Source of the DNA: Micromonospora sp. CPCC 205371
GTDB lineage: Bacteria; Actinomycetota; Actinomycetes; Mycobacteriales; Micromonosporaceae
Length of the DNA: 44,786 nt
Direction of reading: 5' to 3'
Assembly: GCF_026130045.1 (NCBI RefSeq)
Contig: NZ_JAIBNX010000044.1
Coordinates: 1 to 44,786 of the forward strand
The notes beneath the pieces are model-generated. The model searched no databases. It was not told the DNA's origin and worked only from the letters and a program-made list of their open reading frames with translations. Numbering within the stretch: the stretch's first letter is position 1; each line of letters opens with the position of its first letter. This document shows, piece by piece, positions 24,914 through 33,380 of this stretch. The position numbers and the translations under genes are program-made.

Positions 24914-24951
24914 CGCGACTGCACGTTACCCACGCATACCGCCGCCGTTAC
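24914..24951 (-). promoter_or_regulatory. Probable GlnR binding site
   Basis: On the minus strand GTAAC occurs at 24951-24947 and again at 24929-24925, exactly 22 bp apart. This is the a-site spacing of the actinomycete GlnR box (GTnAC-n6-GAAAC repeated). The intervening b-sites (GGTAT, TCGCG) are weak. It lies 23 bp upstream of the nasA start, and nasA/nirB are classic GlnR targets under nitrogen limitation. Confidence 0.6.
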
Positions 24952-25078
24952 ACCGCAGTCGCTAAGTGCTATCAAGGCCCGCCAGGAGGCCCGCTACGCC
25001 CGGTCGGTTCTGGACCGGCGCGGGCGCGGTAGAAGGCGAGGTGGCGTGCGGCCTCGAAAGTTGCCGAGCGGGCCTGAA

Positions 25079-26368
25079 TTAGCGCCAGTAACGGCGCAGG
25101 AAGATCTTGGTATGGTCGGGCTCGGTATCGCGCGGCACGAGGTTGGTCGCCGTCGACGAGAACGCGATGCCGAGTCCGTCGCGGGAGATCGCCGGGTCGT
25201 CGCAATCAGCGTTCGCCACGGCCCCCGCGGTGGAGAGGCTTACCATGATCGTCGTACCGGTCCAGCGGTCGCGGCGCAGGACCTGCTGCACCGCAGCTGG
25301 CTCGGATCGAGCGGTGAACGCGACATACCGCCCGTTGGCGCTCACCACCGGATTCCTGCCCGCGTCCGCAAACTGTCCGCCGGTCGGGGAGACGCTCACC
25401 AATTCGGTCCGGCCGGTCGCGCGGTCGTGCAGAAACGCGTCCCTGTCGCCGTTGGTGTCGCCCGCTACCAGGTTCGACGCGTACGACCCGAAGACGACGT
25501 ACCGGCCGTCACCGCTGATGTCAGCGTTCGTGGTCTCGGCGTTGCCCTCCGCGCCGGTCGTGGACACGCTGGCTCGGCTGGTGGCGCCGGTTAGGCGGTC
25601 GCGGATGAACACGTCCCACGTGTTGTTGGTGTCGTTCGAGACCAGGTTCGAGGCGAACGAACTGAACGCCACGTACCGCCCGTCCTGGCTGATGTCCGGG
25701 CGGTGGTTGGAGCCGTTGGAGTCACTGAAGTCGGCCGAAACACTCACCCGCTCCAGCGCGCCGGTTTCTCGCGCCCACACGTAGATGTCGAGTTCGTTGT
25801 TGGTGTCTTCCGGCACCAGGGCACGCGGCGTCGCGAAGGCCACGTACCGGCCGTCCGCGCTGATACTCGGGAATGCGTTGAACATGTCGTTGTCGCCGCT
25901 CAGATTGGGCGGGGTCACCCGTGCCGTGGTGCCCGCAACGCGGTCGCGGACGTACACGTTGCCGAGGGGGTTGGGATCGCCCGCCACGATGTTGGTGCCG
26001 TACGAGACGAACGTGACGTACCGGCCGTCGGCGCTGATGTCCGGATCCACGCTGCCCAGGTTGATCTGGCTGCCGGTGCTGGTCAGGTTGCCCTTGCTGG
26101 TCGCGCCGGTACGCGTGTCCGTGACGAAGATGTCGGTCCCAGGGTTGACGTCTTCGGGCACGAGGTTGGACGCCGCTGAGGCGTACGCGACATTTCGGCC
26201 GTCGGCGCTGATGGCCGGGCGGTAGCTGACGTCGTTCGGGTCGTCGCCCGACACGGAATTGCTGATCCGAGACGTCCACCCGGCCACAGGGGACGCATTG
26301 GCATTGGCGCCGGTGGCGACGGTCACGGCCACGGCGACAACCAGGACGACTACACGCGGTGCTCTCAC
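25079..26368 (-). CDS. Secreted PD40/TolB-like beta-propeller protein
   Basis: A 429-residue protein with a signal peptide (VVVLVVAVAVTVATGANANA) and about seven repeats of a blade built on ISADGRYVAFxSxASNLVxxDTN followed by xDxFxRDRxTGxTxRVS. The repeats start near residues 52, 105, 160, 215, 270, 325 and 385. Such WD40-like propellers are common in secreted actinobacterial proteins and bind other molecules rather than catalyse. The GTG at 26368 is the start. There is no operon partner: nasA lies downstream in the same direction but has its own regulated promoter. The ligand is unknown. Confidence 0.85.
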   Translation of the reverse strand: MRAPRVVVLVVAVAVTVATGANANASPVAGWTSRISNSVSGDDPNDVSYRPAISADGRNVAYASAASNLVPEDVNPGTDIFVTDTRTGATSKGNLTSTGSQINLGSVDPDISADGRYVTFVSYGTNIVAGDPNPLGNVYVRDRVAGTTARVTPPNLSGDNDMFNAFPSISADGRYVAFATPRALVPEDTNNELDIYVWARETGALERVSVSADFSDSNGSNHRPDISQDGRYVAFSSFASNLVSNDTNNTWDVFIRDRLTGATSRASVSTTGAEGNAETTNADISGDGRYVVFGSYASNLVAGDTNGDRDAFLHDRATGRTELVSVSPTGGQFADAGRNPVVSANGRYVAFTARSEPAAVQQVLRRDRWTGTTIMVSLSTAGAVANADCDDPAISRDGLGIAFSSTATNLVPRDTEPDHTKIFLRRYWR

Positions 26369-26635
26369 ACGCTAGACACGCTTACGCAGTGCGCCCGGTT
26401 GCAGCCCGCCCCGGAGTGGGGCGGTCATCGGCTCGCCAGCGCACGACGGGTTCTGGTTGACGGTTCCTGACCCGGCGGGTGATCGTACGGTGCGCTGGAC
26501 GCTGGACCTGAGCTACCTGGCCAGCCGCCAGATGATTCCCACGCGTGGGGGAGACGGTGGTGGTGATGCGGCCACTGTCCGAGGTGGACGACCTACCCGG
26601 CCGTCCACCTCCTGTTGGGCTTGGTCTGGTGCCGG

Positions 26636-27133
26636 TCAGCTCACTGCGGGCGAACCGGTCAGCGCCTTCGACTTGTCACCGAGGCCGTCCAGGTTGAAGT
26701 TGAACACAATGACGGCGTCGCCGGTCCATCCGCCGCTGGTAGACGATGTGACCGTCGAGGTGGTGCAGTAGAGCGTGATGACCAGGTAGCGGTTCATCTC
26801 GTCGGTAAAGTCGCACCACTTGGTGGCCTTGTTGGCGTCGTTGCGCTCCAGGCGTGCGTGGACCTTGAACCGATCCCAGTCCTTGCCGCTGTAGGTTCGC
26901 CACTGTTCGACCAGGACGTATGCGTAGCGGGAGTTGCCGTTCTTCACCACGCAGGTCTTCATCGATACTTGTGTGACGACCGGTCCGTTCTGGATCTGCC
27001 AATCCGAGCAGCGCGTCGTCGCGGCGGCTGCCGGAGATGCGGTGACCAGCAGGGCGGCCGACGTCACCACGAAGGTCATGATGACCGCGATGATGCTCTT
27101 GGTAGATCGGTGGGGTTTGGAGGTCTTCCGCAT
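26636..27133 (-). CDS. Small secreted protein, unknown function
   Basis: A 165-residue protein. The N-terminus MRKTSKPHRSTKSIIAVIMTF with VVTSAALLVTASPAAAA is a clear Sec signal. The mature part has four cysteines (TRCSDW, KTCVVK, KWCDF, LYCTTS) and a mixed polar/aromatic pattern, probably a small beta-sheet protein. No family is recognised. The ATG at 27133 is preferred to a TTG nine bases upstream; GGAG precedes it by ten bases. A CTTGAGC direct repeat with an 11-bp period, a possible SARP site, lies about 130 bp upstream. Confidence 0.65.
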   Translation of the reverse strand: MRKTSKPHRSTKSIIAVIMTFVVTSAALLVTASPAAAATTRCSDWQIQNGPVVTQVSMKTCVVKNGNSRYAYVLVEQWRTYSGKDWDRFKVHARLERNDANKATKWCDFTDEMNRYLVITLYCTTSTVTSSTSGGWTGDAVIVFNFNLDGLGDKSKALTGSPAVS

Positions 27134-27142
27134 GAGGGGCAA

Positions 27143-27488
27143 ACTCCGCCGTTTGGGAGCCTCACGACCGCGGAGCCGGGCCGTGTCGCCGCCGCGACCG
27201 CGGCTAGCGCAGCCCCACTGAACCGCCCTTCCTCCGCAGCCTCGCCGCTACGATCGCAACCTTGAGCGAATCTTGAGCAAGCGGCTCCTCGAACGGGACC
27301 GGTGCTCGTCGTCGGGCCCGCGATCGCGCGCCGGAGCCGGCCGAGCCGGCAGCGTTGCCGGAGTCGGCGCCGCGGCGGTGACGGGAGCACCACCCGCTCC
27401 TCGGTCATGAGCCGATGCGCCCGCCCAGAGCCGTGGCCGGGTGGGACGTTTCTTGGTGCCGTGGGGCTGGGCCAGAATGGGTCGGTAT
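27143..27488. other. Non-coding stretch with a possible SARP box
   Basis: About 345 bases between a secreted-protein gene and the 3' end of a SARP gene. It holds the CTTGAGC repeat at 27261-27278 and otherwise GC-rich sequence in which I see no gene or terminator that I can support. Confidence 0.5.
27261..27278 (-). promoter_or_regulatory. Direct repeat with 11-bp period, possible SARP operator
   Basis: CTTGAGC-GAAT-CTTGAGC: two identical heptamers separated by 4 bp, an 11-bp period. Direct heptamers at 11 bp are the standard form of SARP binding sites, and two SARP genes lie within 5 kb. The site is upstream of the small secreted-protein gene that ends at 26636. Confidence 0.55.
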
Positions 27489-28328
27489 TCAGCGTGGTGG
27501 GCGGGTGGTGTTGGCGCGGCCTCGGTGGCGGGTGTAATACCCGCTGAGCCGCCGTGGCCAACCGGCGGGAAACGAGGCAGTGGGGGCAGCCACGCCGTCA
27601 GACAGGACGGCGCGCTGCAGTTCCTGTAGCGCTGCGCCGGGTTCCAGGCCGAGCTCGGCAGCGAGGACCGCGCGCGCCTGCCGGTACGCGTCCAGCGCCT
27701 CGCCCCGCCGGCCGCATCGGTGCAGGGCGAGGACGAGCAGTTCCCACAGCCGTTCCCGCAGTGGATGGTCGACTACCAGACGCTGCAGCTGGCTGGCCAC
27801 GTCGGAGTGGCGGCCCAGCTCCAGCAAGGCGCTGAGCCACTCTTCGGTGGCGGCGAGCCGGTCGGATTCCAGCCGGGCGGCGTACGTGGCTACGGTGCGT
27901 GTGGCGGGGACGTCGGCCAGCGCGGCCCCCCGCCACAGGGCCAGCGCCTTGGCCAGCCGGTTGGCCGCGGTCTGCGGGTCGCCGTCGGCCACCGCCCGGC
28001 GCCCGGCCGCGACCAGCTGGCTGAACACCCGGGCATCCACGTCGTCATCGTCGACGGTCAGCTCGTACCCGGCCTGTCGGGTCCTCAGTGGACCGTCTGT
28101 GCCGCTGCCGAGCGCGTGCCGCAGTCGCATCACGTAGCCGCGGACCACGCTGACCGCTGCCCGCGGCGGGCGTTCGTCCCAAATTTCGTCGATCAGGCGC
28201 TCGACGGTGACCGGCCGCCCCGCCTCCACCAGCAGGACTGACAGAACGACCCGTTGCTGAGCTGCACTGACCGCCCCGTCGCCGATGCCCTGGACGCGCA
28301 ACGGCCCCAGCATCCGAAACCGCACCAC
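27489..28328 (-). CDS. SARP-family regulator (OmpR-type DNA-binding domain plus BTAD)
   Basis: A 279-residue short SARP. The winged-helix DNA-binding domain spans about residues 1-95 (FRMLGPLRVQG, then RVVLSVLLVEAGRPVTVERLIDEIW, and VVRGYVMRLRHAL with YELTVDDDDVD). The bacterial transcriptional activation domain covers residues 100-250 (LALWRGAALADVPATR, then HPLRERLWELLVLALHRCGRRGEALDAYRQARAVLAAELGLEPG). There is no NTPase domain. The GTG at 28328 is chosen because GGAGG lies six bases before it. The upstream gene ends 14 bp away, so this may be the last gene of a LuxR - secreted protein - SARP operon. Confidence 0.88.
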   Translation of the reverse strand: MVRFRMLGPLRVQGIGDGAVSAAQQRVVLSVLLVEAGRPVTVERLIDEIWDERPPRAAVSVVRGYVMRLRHALGSGTDGPLRTRQAGYELTVDDDDVDARVFSQLVAAGRRAVADGDPQTAANRLAKALALWRGAALADVPATRTVATYAARLESDRLAATEEWLSALLELGRHSDVASQLQRLVVDHPLRERLWELLVLALHRCGRRGEALDAYRQARAVLAAELGLEPGAALQELQRAVLSDGVAAPTASFPAGWPRRLSGYYTRHRGRANTTRPPR

Positions 28329-28342
28329 CGACCTCCACCAGG

Positions 28343-28861
28343 TCACACACACGTGGCGCAGGTCGTACCGATCTCGCCGCTGCCGATCGGCGGCGCAGAC
28401 AGTGGGACTGTCACCCGTGGGTCATCGGTGTCGATGTGGGTGAAGCCGAGGACCCCGGTGGCGTCCCGATGGACGCCATAGCAGGAGAGCCGGCCGGACG
28501 GGCTGTAGGCGAGGCAGACCGCCTGTAACGAGCCGAGCATCCCGGGGTTGAGTCGCCCTTGGATGTCGGTCGGCGAATTGGGGTCGTCGGCGTAACGGTG
28601 GAGCACGCCGTGCACGGCGTTTGTCTGGTGGTAGTAGACGACCGCGAACTGGGCGTAGGGGATTCGCGCGTCGGGGCAGGGTTGGATCCACCCGAAGACG
28701 TAGACGGGGCCGGCCGGCGTCGACGGCGGGGACAGGATCAGCTCGCCCTTGGCGCAGGAGATGGCCGGCCAGCCCACCGGAAGGAGTGGGACCGCCGACG
28801 CGGCGGGTGAACCGACCGCCAGCACGCACACCAGTGCGACGGCGCCCAACAAGCCCTTCAT
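28343..28861 (-). CDS. Small secreted protein, unknown function
   Basis: A 172-residue protein with a signal peptide (MKGLLGAVALVCVLAVGSPA, cut near ASAVP). The mature part contains six cysteines in the forms ISCAKG, QPCPDA, AVCLAYS, LSCYGV and the terminal TTCATCV, plus VYVFGWIQ and FAVVYYHQTN. No family is recognised. The ATG at 28861 overlaps the stop of the upstream LuxR gene (ATGA), so the two are translated together. This is unusual for a cytoplasmic regulator and an exported protein, and suggests a functional link. Confidence 0.68.
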   Translation of the reverse strand: MKGLLGAVALVCVLAVGSPAASAVPLLPVGWPAISCAKGELILSPPSTPAGPVYVFGWIQPCPDARIPYAQFAVVYYHQTNAVHGVLHRYADDPNSPTDIQGRLNPGMLGSLQAVCLAYSPSGRLSCYGVHRDATGVLGFTHIDTDDPRVTVPLSAPPIGSGEIGTTCATCV

Positions 28862-29886
28862 CGATCTTCCTCCATGGTGGACGGTGGGGTGAGCAGGTGC
28901 CGGGCGCCGAGAGCCAGGCCAAGCTGGAATCGGTTGTTCACGCCGAGCCGGTCCATCAGGTTACGCAGGATGCCGGAGACCGAGCGCTGGCTGATCTGCA
29001 GCGCTTGGGCGGCGGACGCATCGGTGTGCCCCTGCGCCAGCAACTGCACTAGGACTTGTTCCCGAGGCGTGAGCGAGGTCTCGCGCATGATGGTCTCCTG
29101 CGGTTGGCCGGCCGACTCCCAGTGCCGTTCGAACAGGGCGGCGAGCGCCGACACCACCGGCGCCTGGCTCACCTCCAGGTAGCCGGCGTCCAGGTTTTCC
29201 GCGCTGACCGGGAACAGCGCGACCCGGCGGTCCATGACGATCAGCTTCAGCGGCAGGTTCACGGTCTGGCGGTAGTCTGGCCGCGGCTCGCCGGGGTTCC
29301 GGCCGTGGACGGTCAGCGGGTCGCCACCGTCGAGTGAGTGCACGCCGAGCACCCGGGTCCGCACCCCGCGGGACAGCAGGGTGCGGTCCATGGGGACGGC
29401 CGACCGCGCCGACTCCTCCTCGTACGCCGGTTCGGGGTTCATCGTCAGGTGCTCGTGCCGGACCACGGCGACCAGGTCCCGCAGGCGGGCCCGGGTCAGC
29501 GCGCGGCTCGGCAGATGCCGTAGCCCGTCGTCGAGCGGTATCGGCTCGGGCAGCACCTCCCGCAGGGCGGGTTGCCAGCCGGGCCGGCAGCCGGCCCGCG
29601 GTCGCCGGTGCGCCGATCCGCGCCGGTGCAGCGACCGCACCACCTCGGCCGCCGGCAGGGCCACCCACCGTGTTCCGCGTCGACCGACCGCCTGCATTGC
29701 GGCCAACTCCTCCAGCGCGTGTGCCACCCGGAGGGGTTGCATCCCAAGGTCGCGCTCCAGCGTGGCGGCCGGCCGCGCGCCGAACACCAGCAGGCAGCGA
29801 TAGACTAGATCAGCGTCGACTGATGCCCCCCACCTGGTCAGGGAAGGGACCGGCGCGGTGGCCACGACACGGCTGTGCGGACGCAT
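28858..29886 (-). CDS. LuxR-type HTH regulator with TrmB-like N-terminus
   Basis: A 342-residue regulator. The N-terminal region (LVYRCLLVFGARPAATLERDLGMQPLRVAHALEELAAMQAVGRRG) looks like a TrmB-type winged helix, followed by a middle sensor-like region and a C-terminal LuxR helix-turn-helix (LTPREQVLVQLLAQGHTDASAAQALQISQRSVSGILRNLMDRLGV). It has no receiver domain. The ATG at 29886 follows GAGGAGGGTATGC. It is divergent from the large SARP gene and related in layout to the LuxR-type gene at 41034, so it probably belongs to cluster control. Confidence 0.85.
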   Translation of the reverse strand: MRPHSRVVATAPVPSLTRWGASVDADLVYRCLLVFGARPAATLERDLGMQPLRVAHALEELAAMQAVGRRGTRWVALPAAEVVRSLHRRGSAHRRPRAGCRPGWQPALREVLPEPIPLDDGLRHLPSRALTRARLRDLVAVVRHEHLTMNPEPAYEEESARSAVPMDRTLLSRGVRTRVLGVHSLDGGDPLTVHGRNPGEPRPDYRQTVNLPLKLIVMDRRVALFPVSAENLDAGYLEVSQAPVVSALAALFERHWESAGQPQETIMRETSLTPREQVLVQLLAQGHTDASAAQALQISQRSVSGILRNLMDRLGVNNRFQLGLALGARHLLTPPSTMEEDR

Positions 29887-29953
29887 GCATACCCTCCTCG
29901 CTGTGTCCCCATAGGACCATCCGTGGGCCGGCGGCGCGGTCTCGTTATCCCTT

Positions 29954-29978
29954 CGTGATCTCAGGGTGCGCGATCACG
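29954..29978. promoter_or_regulatory. Inverted repeat in the LuxR/SARP divergent promoter
   Basis: CGTGATC at 29954-29960 and GATCACG at 29972-29978 are perfect 7-bp inverted repeats with an 11-bp gap (18 bp centre to centre). The dyad sits between the divergent LuxR and SARP genes and would fit a dimeric regulator. It also covers a potential ATG at 29966, which argues for the later GTG as the SARP start. Confidence 0.5.
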
Positions 29979-30046
29979 CAAATCCGCCGCAGACCGCACA
30001 CGGCGAGCACACCGGGAGCGCACGTCCGCCGCTTAGCGTCCCAGCC

Positions 30047-32077
30047 GTGAACGCAGCGGCGGACGACGGCGCGGCCCGTGGCCGGGCCCACAGAGATCCA
30101 CCGGCATCTCCGTCGGACCGGTCGTTGGAGCTACGCGTCCTCGGTCCGATCGAGGCGGTGGTCGATGGCCGGTTCCTGCCGCTGGGGCACGTCAAGCAAC
30201 GCTGCGTGCTGGCCGTGCTCGCGGTGGAGGCGAACCGAGTCGTGTCCCGGGACCAGCTTGTCGACCGGGTGTGGGACGACCGGCCGCCGAAGTCGGCCAC
30301 CAACGTCCTCTACGGCTACCTGGGCAAGCTGCGCACCGTGCTGGCCGGCGCCCGTGTGGCAGCGGCAGTGCACCGCCGGCCGGGCGGATACGTCCTTGCC
30401 GTGGACTGCGACCGGGTGGACCTGCACCGTTTCCGGCGATTGGTCGCCGACGGCCGCATCGCTGGCAACGCCGGCGGCGCGTTGGACGAGGCGCTGAGCC
30501 TGTGGCGGGGCGAGGCGTTTTCCGGCGGCGCCGGCCGCTGGTTGGAGTACATGCGGCAGCGGGTGGAGAGCGAACGGTTCGAGGCGGTCCTGGATCGCAA
30601 CGACGTCGCGTTGCGCGGGGGCCGACACGGCCGGCTGCTCGGCGAGCTGCGGGTGCTGGCCGCCGAACACGCGCTCAACGAGCGTGTCGTCGGTCAGCTC
30701 ATGCTTGCCCTGCACCATGCCGGGCGTTCCGGTGAGGCGCTGGCCGTATTCGCTGCGACCGAGCGTCGCCTGCGCGAGGAGCTGGGCCTCGATCCTGGCG
30801 ACGAGCTCCGCACGCTGGAACGGAGCATCCTCGGCAACGATCCGTTCCCACTCGGTCCACCCCGACCCGCGCCGGCCCGCGGCGGCGCAGCAGCCCGCGC
30901 CGCACACCCGCAGCGCGCCGGGTCCACACCGGGCAGTGGACCGGCCGCCGGGCCGGCGGGCCGGCACGTGCCCCGACAGCTTCCCGCCAGCCCGGACCGC
31001 TTCACGGCGCGGTTACCGGAACTGGCCGAGCTAGACGCGTTGCTGGCCGCCCCGGACCGCCGAGGGCCGGCGCTCGTCGCGGTCACCGGCATGCCAGGGG
31101 TCGGCAAGACCGCGCTCGCCGTGCACTGGGCGCACCGGGTGCGCGAGCGATTCCCGGACGGAGACCTGTACGCCGATGTGCGTGGCACGGCTGCGGGGCC
31201 GGGCACGCCGCGGGCGCTGCTGGCCCGGTTCCTGCGAGCGCTGGGCTGCCGGCCCGGGGCGATCCCAATCGATCTTGATGAGGCTGCGGCGCTGTACCGG
31301 ACCGAGCTGGCCGGCCGGCGGATGCTGCTGGTCCTCGACGACGTGGCCGACGCCGAACAGGTGCGTTCGCTGTTGCCCGGCGTCCAGGGCTGCGCCGTCC
31401 TGGTCACCAGCCGGCGCCGGCTCGCCGGGCTGGCGGCCTACGACGGCGCCCGGTGCCTGACCCTGGACGTGCTGCGCGACGACGAGGCGCTAACCCTGGT
31501 GGCGCGCAGCCTCGGCGGCGACATGGTGCGGGCCGAGCCACAGGCCGTGGCCGCGCTCGTGCGGGCCTGTGCCGGGCTGCCGCTTGCCTTGCGGATCGCG
31601 CTGGCCAACCTGGGCGACCATGGCGGGGCACTGCGCGATCATCTGCCGGCGCTGGACGGCGGCGATCGGCTCGGCATGTTCGCGTCGCCGGACGACGCCT
31701 ACGCCGGGCTGCGGGCCAGTTTCGCCCGCTCGTACGCTAGCGTGCCGCCACCGGCAAGGCGTGTTCTTCAACTGCTCGGCCGCCACCCCGGCCTGGACCC
31801 GTCGGCCCAGGCCGTTGCGGCGGTGGCTGGCATCGCCGTGGATCAGGCGGATCGGCTGCTGTGTGCCCTGGCCGACGAGCACCTGGCCGAGCCCCGCGGC
31901 GACGGGGTGTACGCGATTCACGAACTGCTGCGGCTGTTCGCCGCAGAGTGGGCCGCCGCGGATCTCGACCGCCGCCGGCCGGGCAACCTCGGCCGGTTCC
32001 CACCCCTCACGACACCGCGACCGCCTCGCGCAGGCCAGGCCGCCGCGAGCGATGCTGAACCGTCACGATCACCGTGA
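30047..32077 (+). CDS. Large SARP regulator with NB-ARC ATPase domain (AfsR-like)
   Basis: A 676-residue regulator. DNA-binding winged helix at residues 27-120 (LELRVLGPIEAVVDG, KQRCVLAVLAVEANRVVSRDQLVDRVW), activation domain at about 125-275, Pro/Ala-rich linker, then an NB-ARC NTPase: Walker A GMPGVGKTALAVHW near residue 348, Walker B RMLLVLDDVAD, sensor VLVTSRRRLAGLA, and GLPLALRIALANL. It ends in a winged-helix region without the TPR array of full AfsR. Leu 323 is encoded by TTA (31013-31015), so translation may depend on the bldA tRNA. The GTG start is preferred to an ATG at 29966 that lies within an inverted repeat. Its 3' end overlaps the convergent MATE gene by 71 bp. Confidence 0.87.
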   Translation: MNAAADDGAARGRAHRDPPASPSDRSLELRVLGPIEAVVDGRFLPLGHVKQRCVLAVLAVEANRVVSRDQLVDRVWDDRPPKSATNVLYGYLGKLRTVLAGARVAAAVHRRPGGYVLAVDCDRVDLHRFRRLVADGRIAGNAGGALDEALSLWRGEAFSGGAGRWLEYMRQRVESERFEAVLDRNDVALRGGRHGRLLGELRVLAAEHALNERVVGQLMLALHHAGRSGEALAVFAATERRLREELGLDPGDELRTLERSILGNDPFPLGPPRPAPARGGAAARAAHPQRAGSTPGSGPAAGPAGRHVPRQLPASPDRFTARLPELAELDALLAAPDRRGPALVAVTGMPGVGKTALAVHWAHRVRERFPDGDLYADVRGTAAGPGTPRALLARFLRALGCRPGAIPIDLDEAAALYRTELAGRRMLLVLDDVADAEQVRSLLPGVQGCAVLVTSRRRLAGLAAYDGARCLTLDVLRDDEALTLVARSLGGDMVRAEPQAVAALVRACAGLPLALRIALANLGDHGGALRDHLPALDGGDRLGMFASPDDAYAGLRASFARSYASVPPPARRVLQLLGRHPGLDPSAQAVAAVAGIAVDQADRLLCALADEHLAEPRGDGVYAIHELLRLFAAEWAAADLDRRRPGNLGRFPPLTTPRPPRAGQAAASDAEPSRSP

Positions 32078-33380
32078 AGACGAAGCCGGCCAGCCAGCCG
32101 ACGTTGACCATCCAGATCACGCCGTCGGCGCCGTACGGCTCCCGGAGCAGGAACGACATTGGGATCCGTACCACCAGAAAGGACAGCACAGTGCAGATCA
32201 GCGGCAGCACCGTGCGGCCGGCGCCGTTGAGATAGCCGTGCATCACCGCCATCACCGTGTAGAGGAAGAAGAACGGATACGTGATCACGATGTACCGAAC
32301 GATCGTCTCGCGTGCGTACGGGTCGTCGGTGAACGCCGCCGCGATGTCGTTTCCCAGCAGCATCACCACCGCAGAGACCAGCGCGGTCAACCCCGCGGCG
32401 AGCGCGAGGACCTGACGCAGCCCGCGCCAGACGCGCTCGGTCATGCCAGCGGCGAGATTCTGGGCGGCGAACACCGTCATCGCGCCGGAGAAGTCCAGGA
32501 AGATCATGGCGGTGAACAGTTCCAGCCGGCCCACCACGGTCATCGCGGCGATGAATGACGCACCCAGCGGCGTGATCACCCAGACCAGCACCATGATGCC
32601 CACCGACAGAAGCACGTGCTGGACGGCCACCGGCAGCCCCAGGCTGACCGCCCGGCGCAGCTCGGCCCGGATCTCCGCGGCTCGCGGGCCGGCTATCGCA
32701 TCCGGACCGGCCGCCCTCCCGGGACCGCGGATCCACTCGCCCCGACGCAGGTACGCCAGTCCGAGCACCAACGACACCACGCTGGCCACCACCGTCGCCG
32801 ACGCGGCCCCGCGCAGGCCAAGTCCCAGCGGGGCGATGAACAGCCAGGCAAGGACCGCATTGACCGCGCTGCTCACCGTCAGGATGTACATCGACGCCTT
32901 CGAGTTGCCCAGTCCGCGCAGGTAGGCGCAGACCGCCCCGGTGCCGAACATGGGCAGGAAGCCCAACGAGAACACCAGCAGGAAGGAGTGGCCGTCCTCG
33001 GCCAGCCGGTCCGGCACGCCCATCAGGCCCAGGATCGGGCGGGCGAACAGGCCCACCAGGGCCACGCACGTCAGCGACCACACGACGGTGAACACAGCCA
33101 GGCCGGCCGCTGAGGTGGCGAGCTCCCCGACCCGGCCGGTCCCCTTGATCTGGGCCAGCCGGATCGAGAACCCGGTGGAGATGCCGATGAACACCGCGGA
33201 CGCCAGGTACACGAGCGGCTGGCTCACACCGACCGCGGCCAGCCCAGCGACGTCCATGTACTGCCCGACGAGGATGCCATCGACCAGTAGGTACGACTGC
33301 TGCACCAGGTTGGCGACGGTCAACGGCACGGCGAACCCGATGACCGAGCGCAGGATGGGCCCGTTCATGAGGTCAGGCAT
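32007..33380 (-). CDS. MATE-family efflux transporter
   Basis: A 457-residue membrane protein of usual MATE length with twelve predicted segments in two similar halves: LMNGPILRSVIGFAVPLTVANLVQQSYLLVDGILVG at the start and LRRAVSLGLPVAVQHVLLSVGIMVLVWVI at the second half. VFAAQNLAAGMTERVWRGLRQ and NGAGRTVLPLI are family-like. It probably exports the product of the cluster. The ATG at 33380 overlaps the PKS stop by 8 bp (an ATG at 33368 is an alternative), so it is in the PKS operon. It ends convergently with, and overlapping, the large SARP gene. Confidence 0.9.
   Translation of the reverse strand: MPDLMNGPILRSVIGFAVPLTVANLVQQSYLLVDGILVGQYMDVAGLAAVGVSQPLVYLASAVFIGISTGFSIRLAQIKGTGRVGELATSAAGLAVFTVVWSLTCVALVGLFARPILGLMGVPDRLAEDGHSFLLVFSLGFLPMFGTGAVCAYLRGLGNSKASMYILTVSSAVNAVLAWLFIAPLGLGLRGAASATVVASVVSLVLGLAYLRRGEWIRGPGRAAGPDAIAGPRAAEIRAELRRAVSLGLPVAVQHVLLSVGIMVLVWVITPLGASFIAAMTVVGRLELFTAMIFLDFSGAMTVFAAQNLAAGMTERVWRGLRQVLALAAGLTALVSAVVMLLGNDIAAAFTDDPYARETIVRYIVITYPFFFLYTVMAVMHGYLNGAGRTVLPLICTVLSFLVVRIPMSFLLREPYGADGVIWMVNVGWLAGFVFTVIVTVQHRSRRPGLREAVAVS

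Noticed and set aside
24972-25205. Small leftward frame with ARSATFEAARHLAFYRARAG after the propeller gene.
   Set aside because: It overlaps the end of the propeller gene in another frame and has no ribosome binding site or recognised family.
26410-26440. GC-rich hairpin CCGCCCC / GGGGCGG.
   Set aside because: It lies upstream of the propeller gene rather than after a gene and has no T tract, so it is not a supportable terminator.
26457-26600. Rightward frame with WTLDLSYLASRQ, possible remnant of a conserved actinobacterial protein.
   Set aside because: About 35 residues look coding, but the frame then degenerates and overlaps the antisense of the secreted-protein gene; not enough to call.
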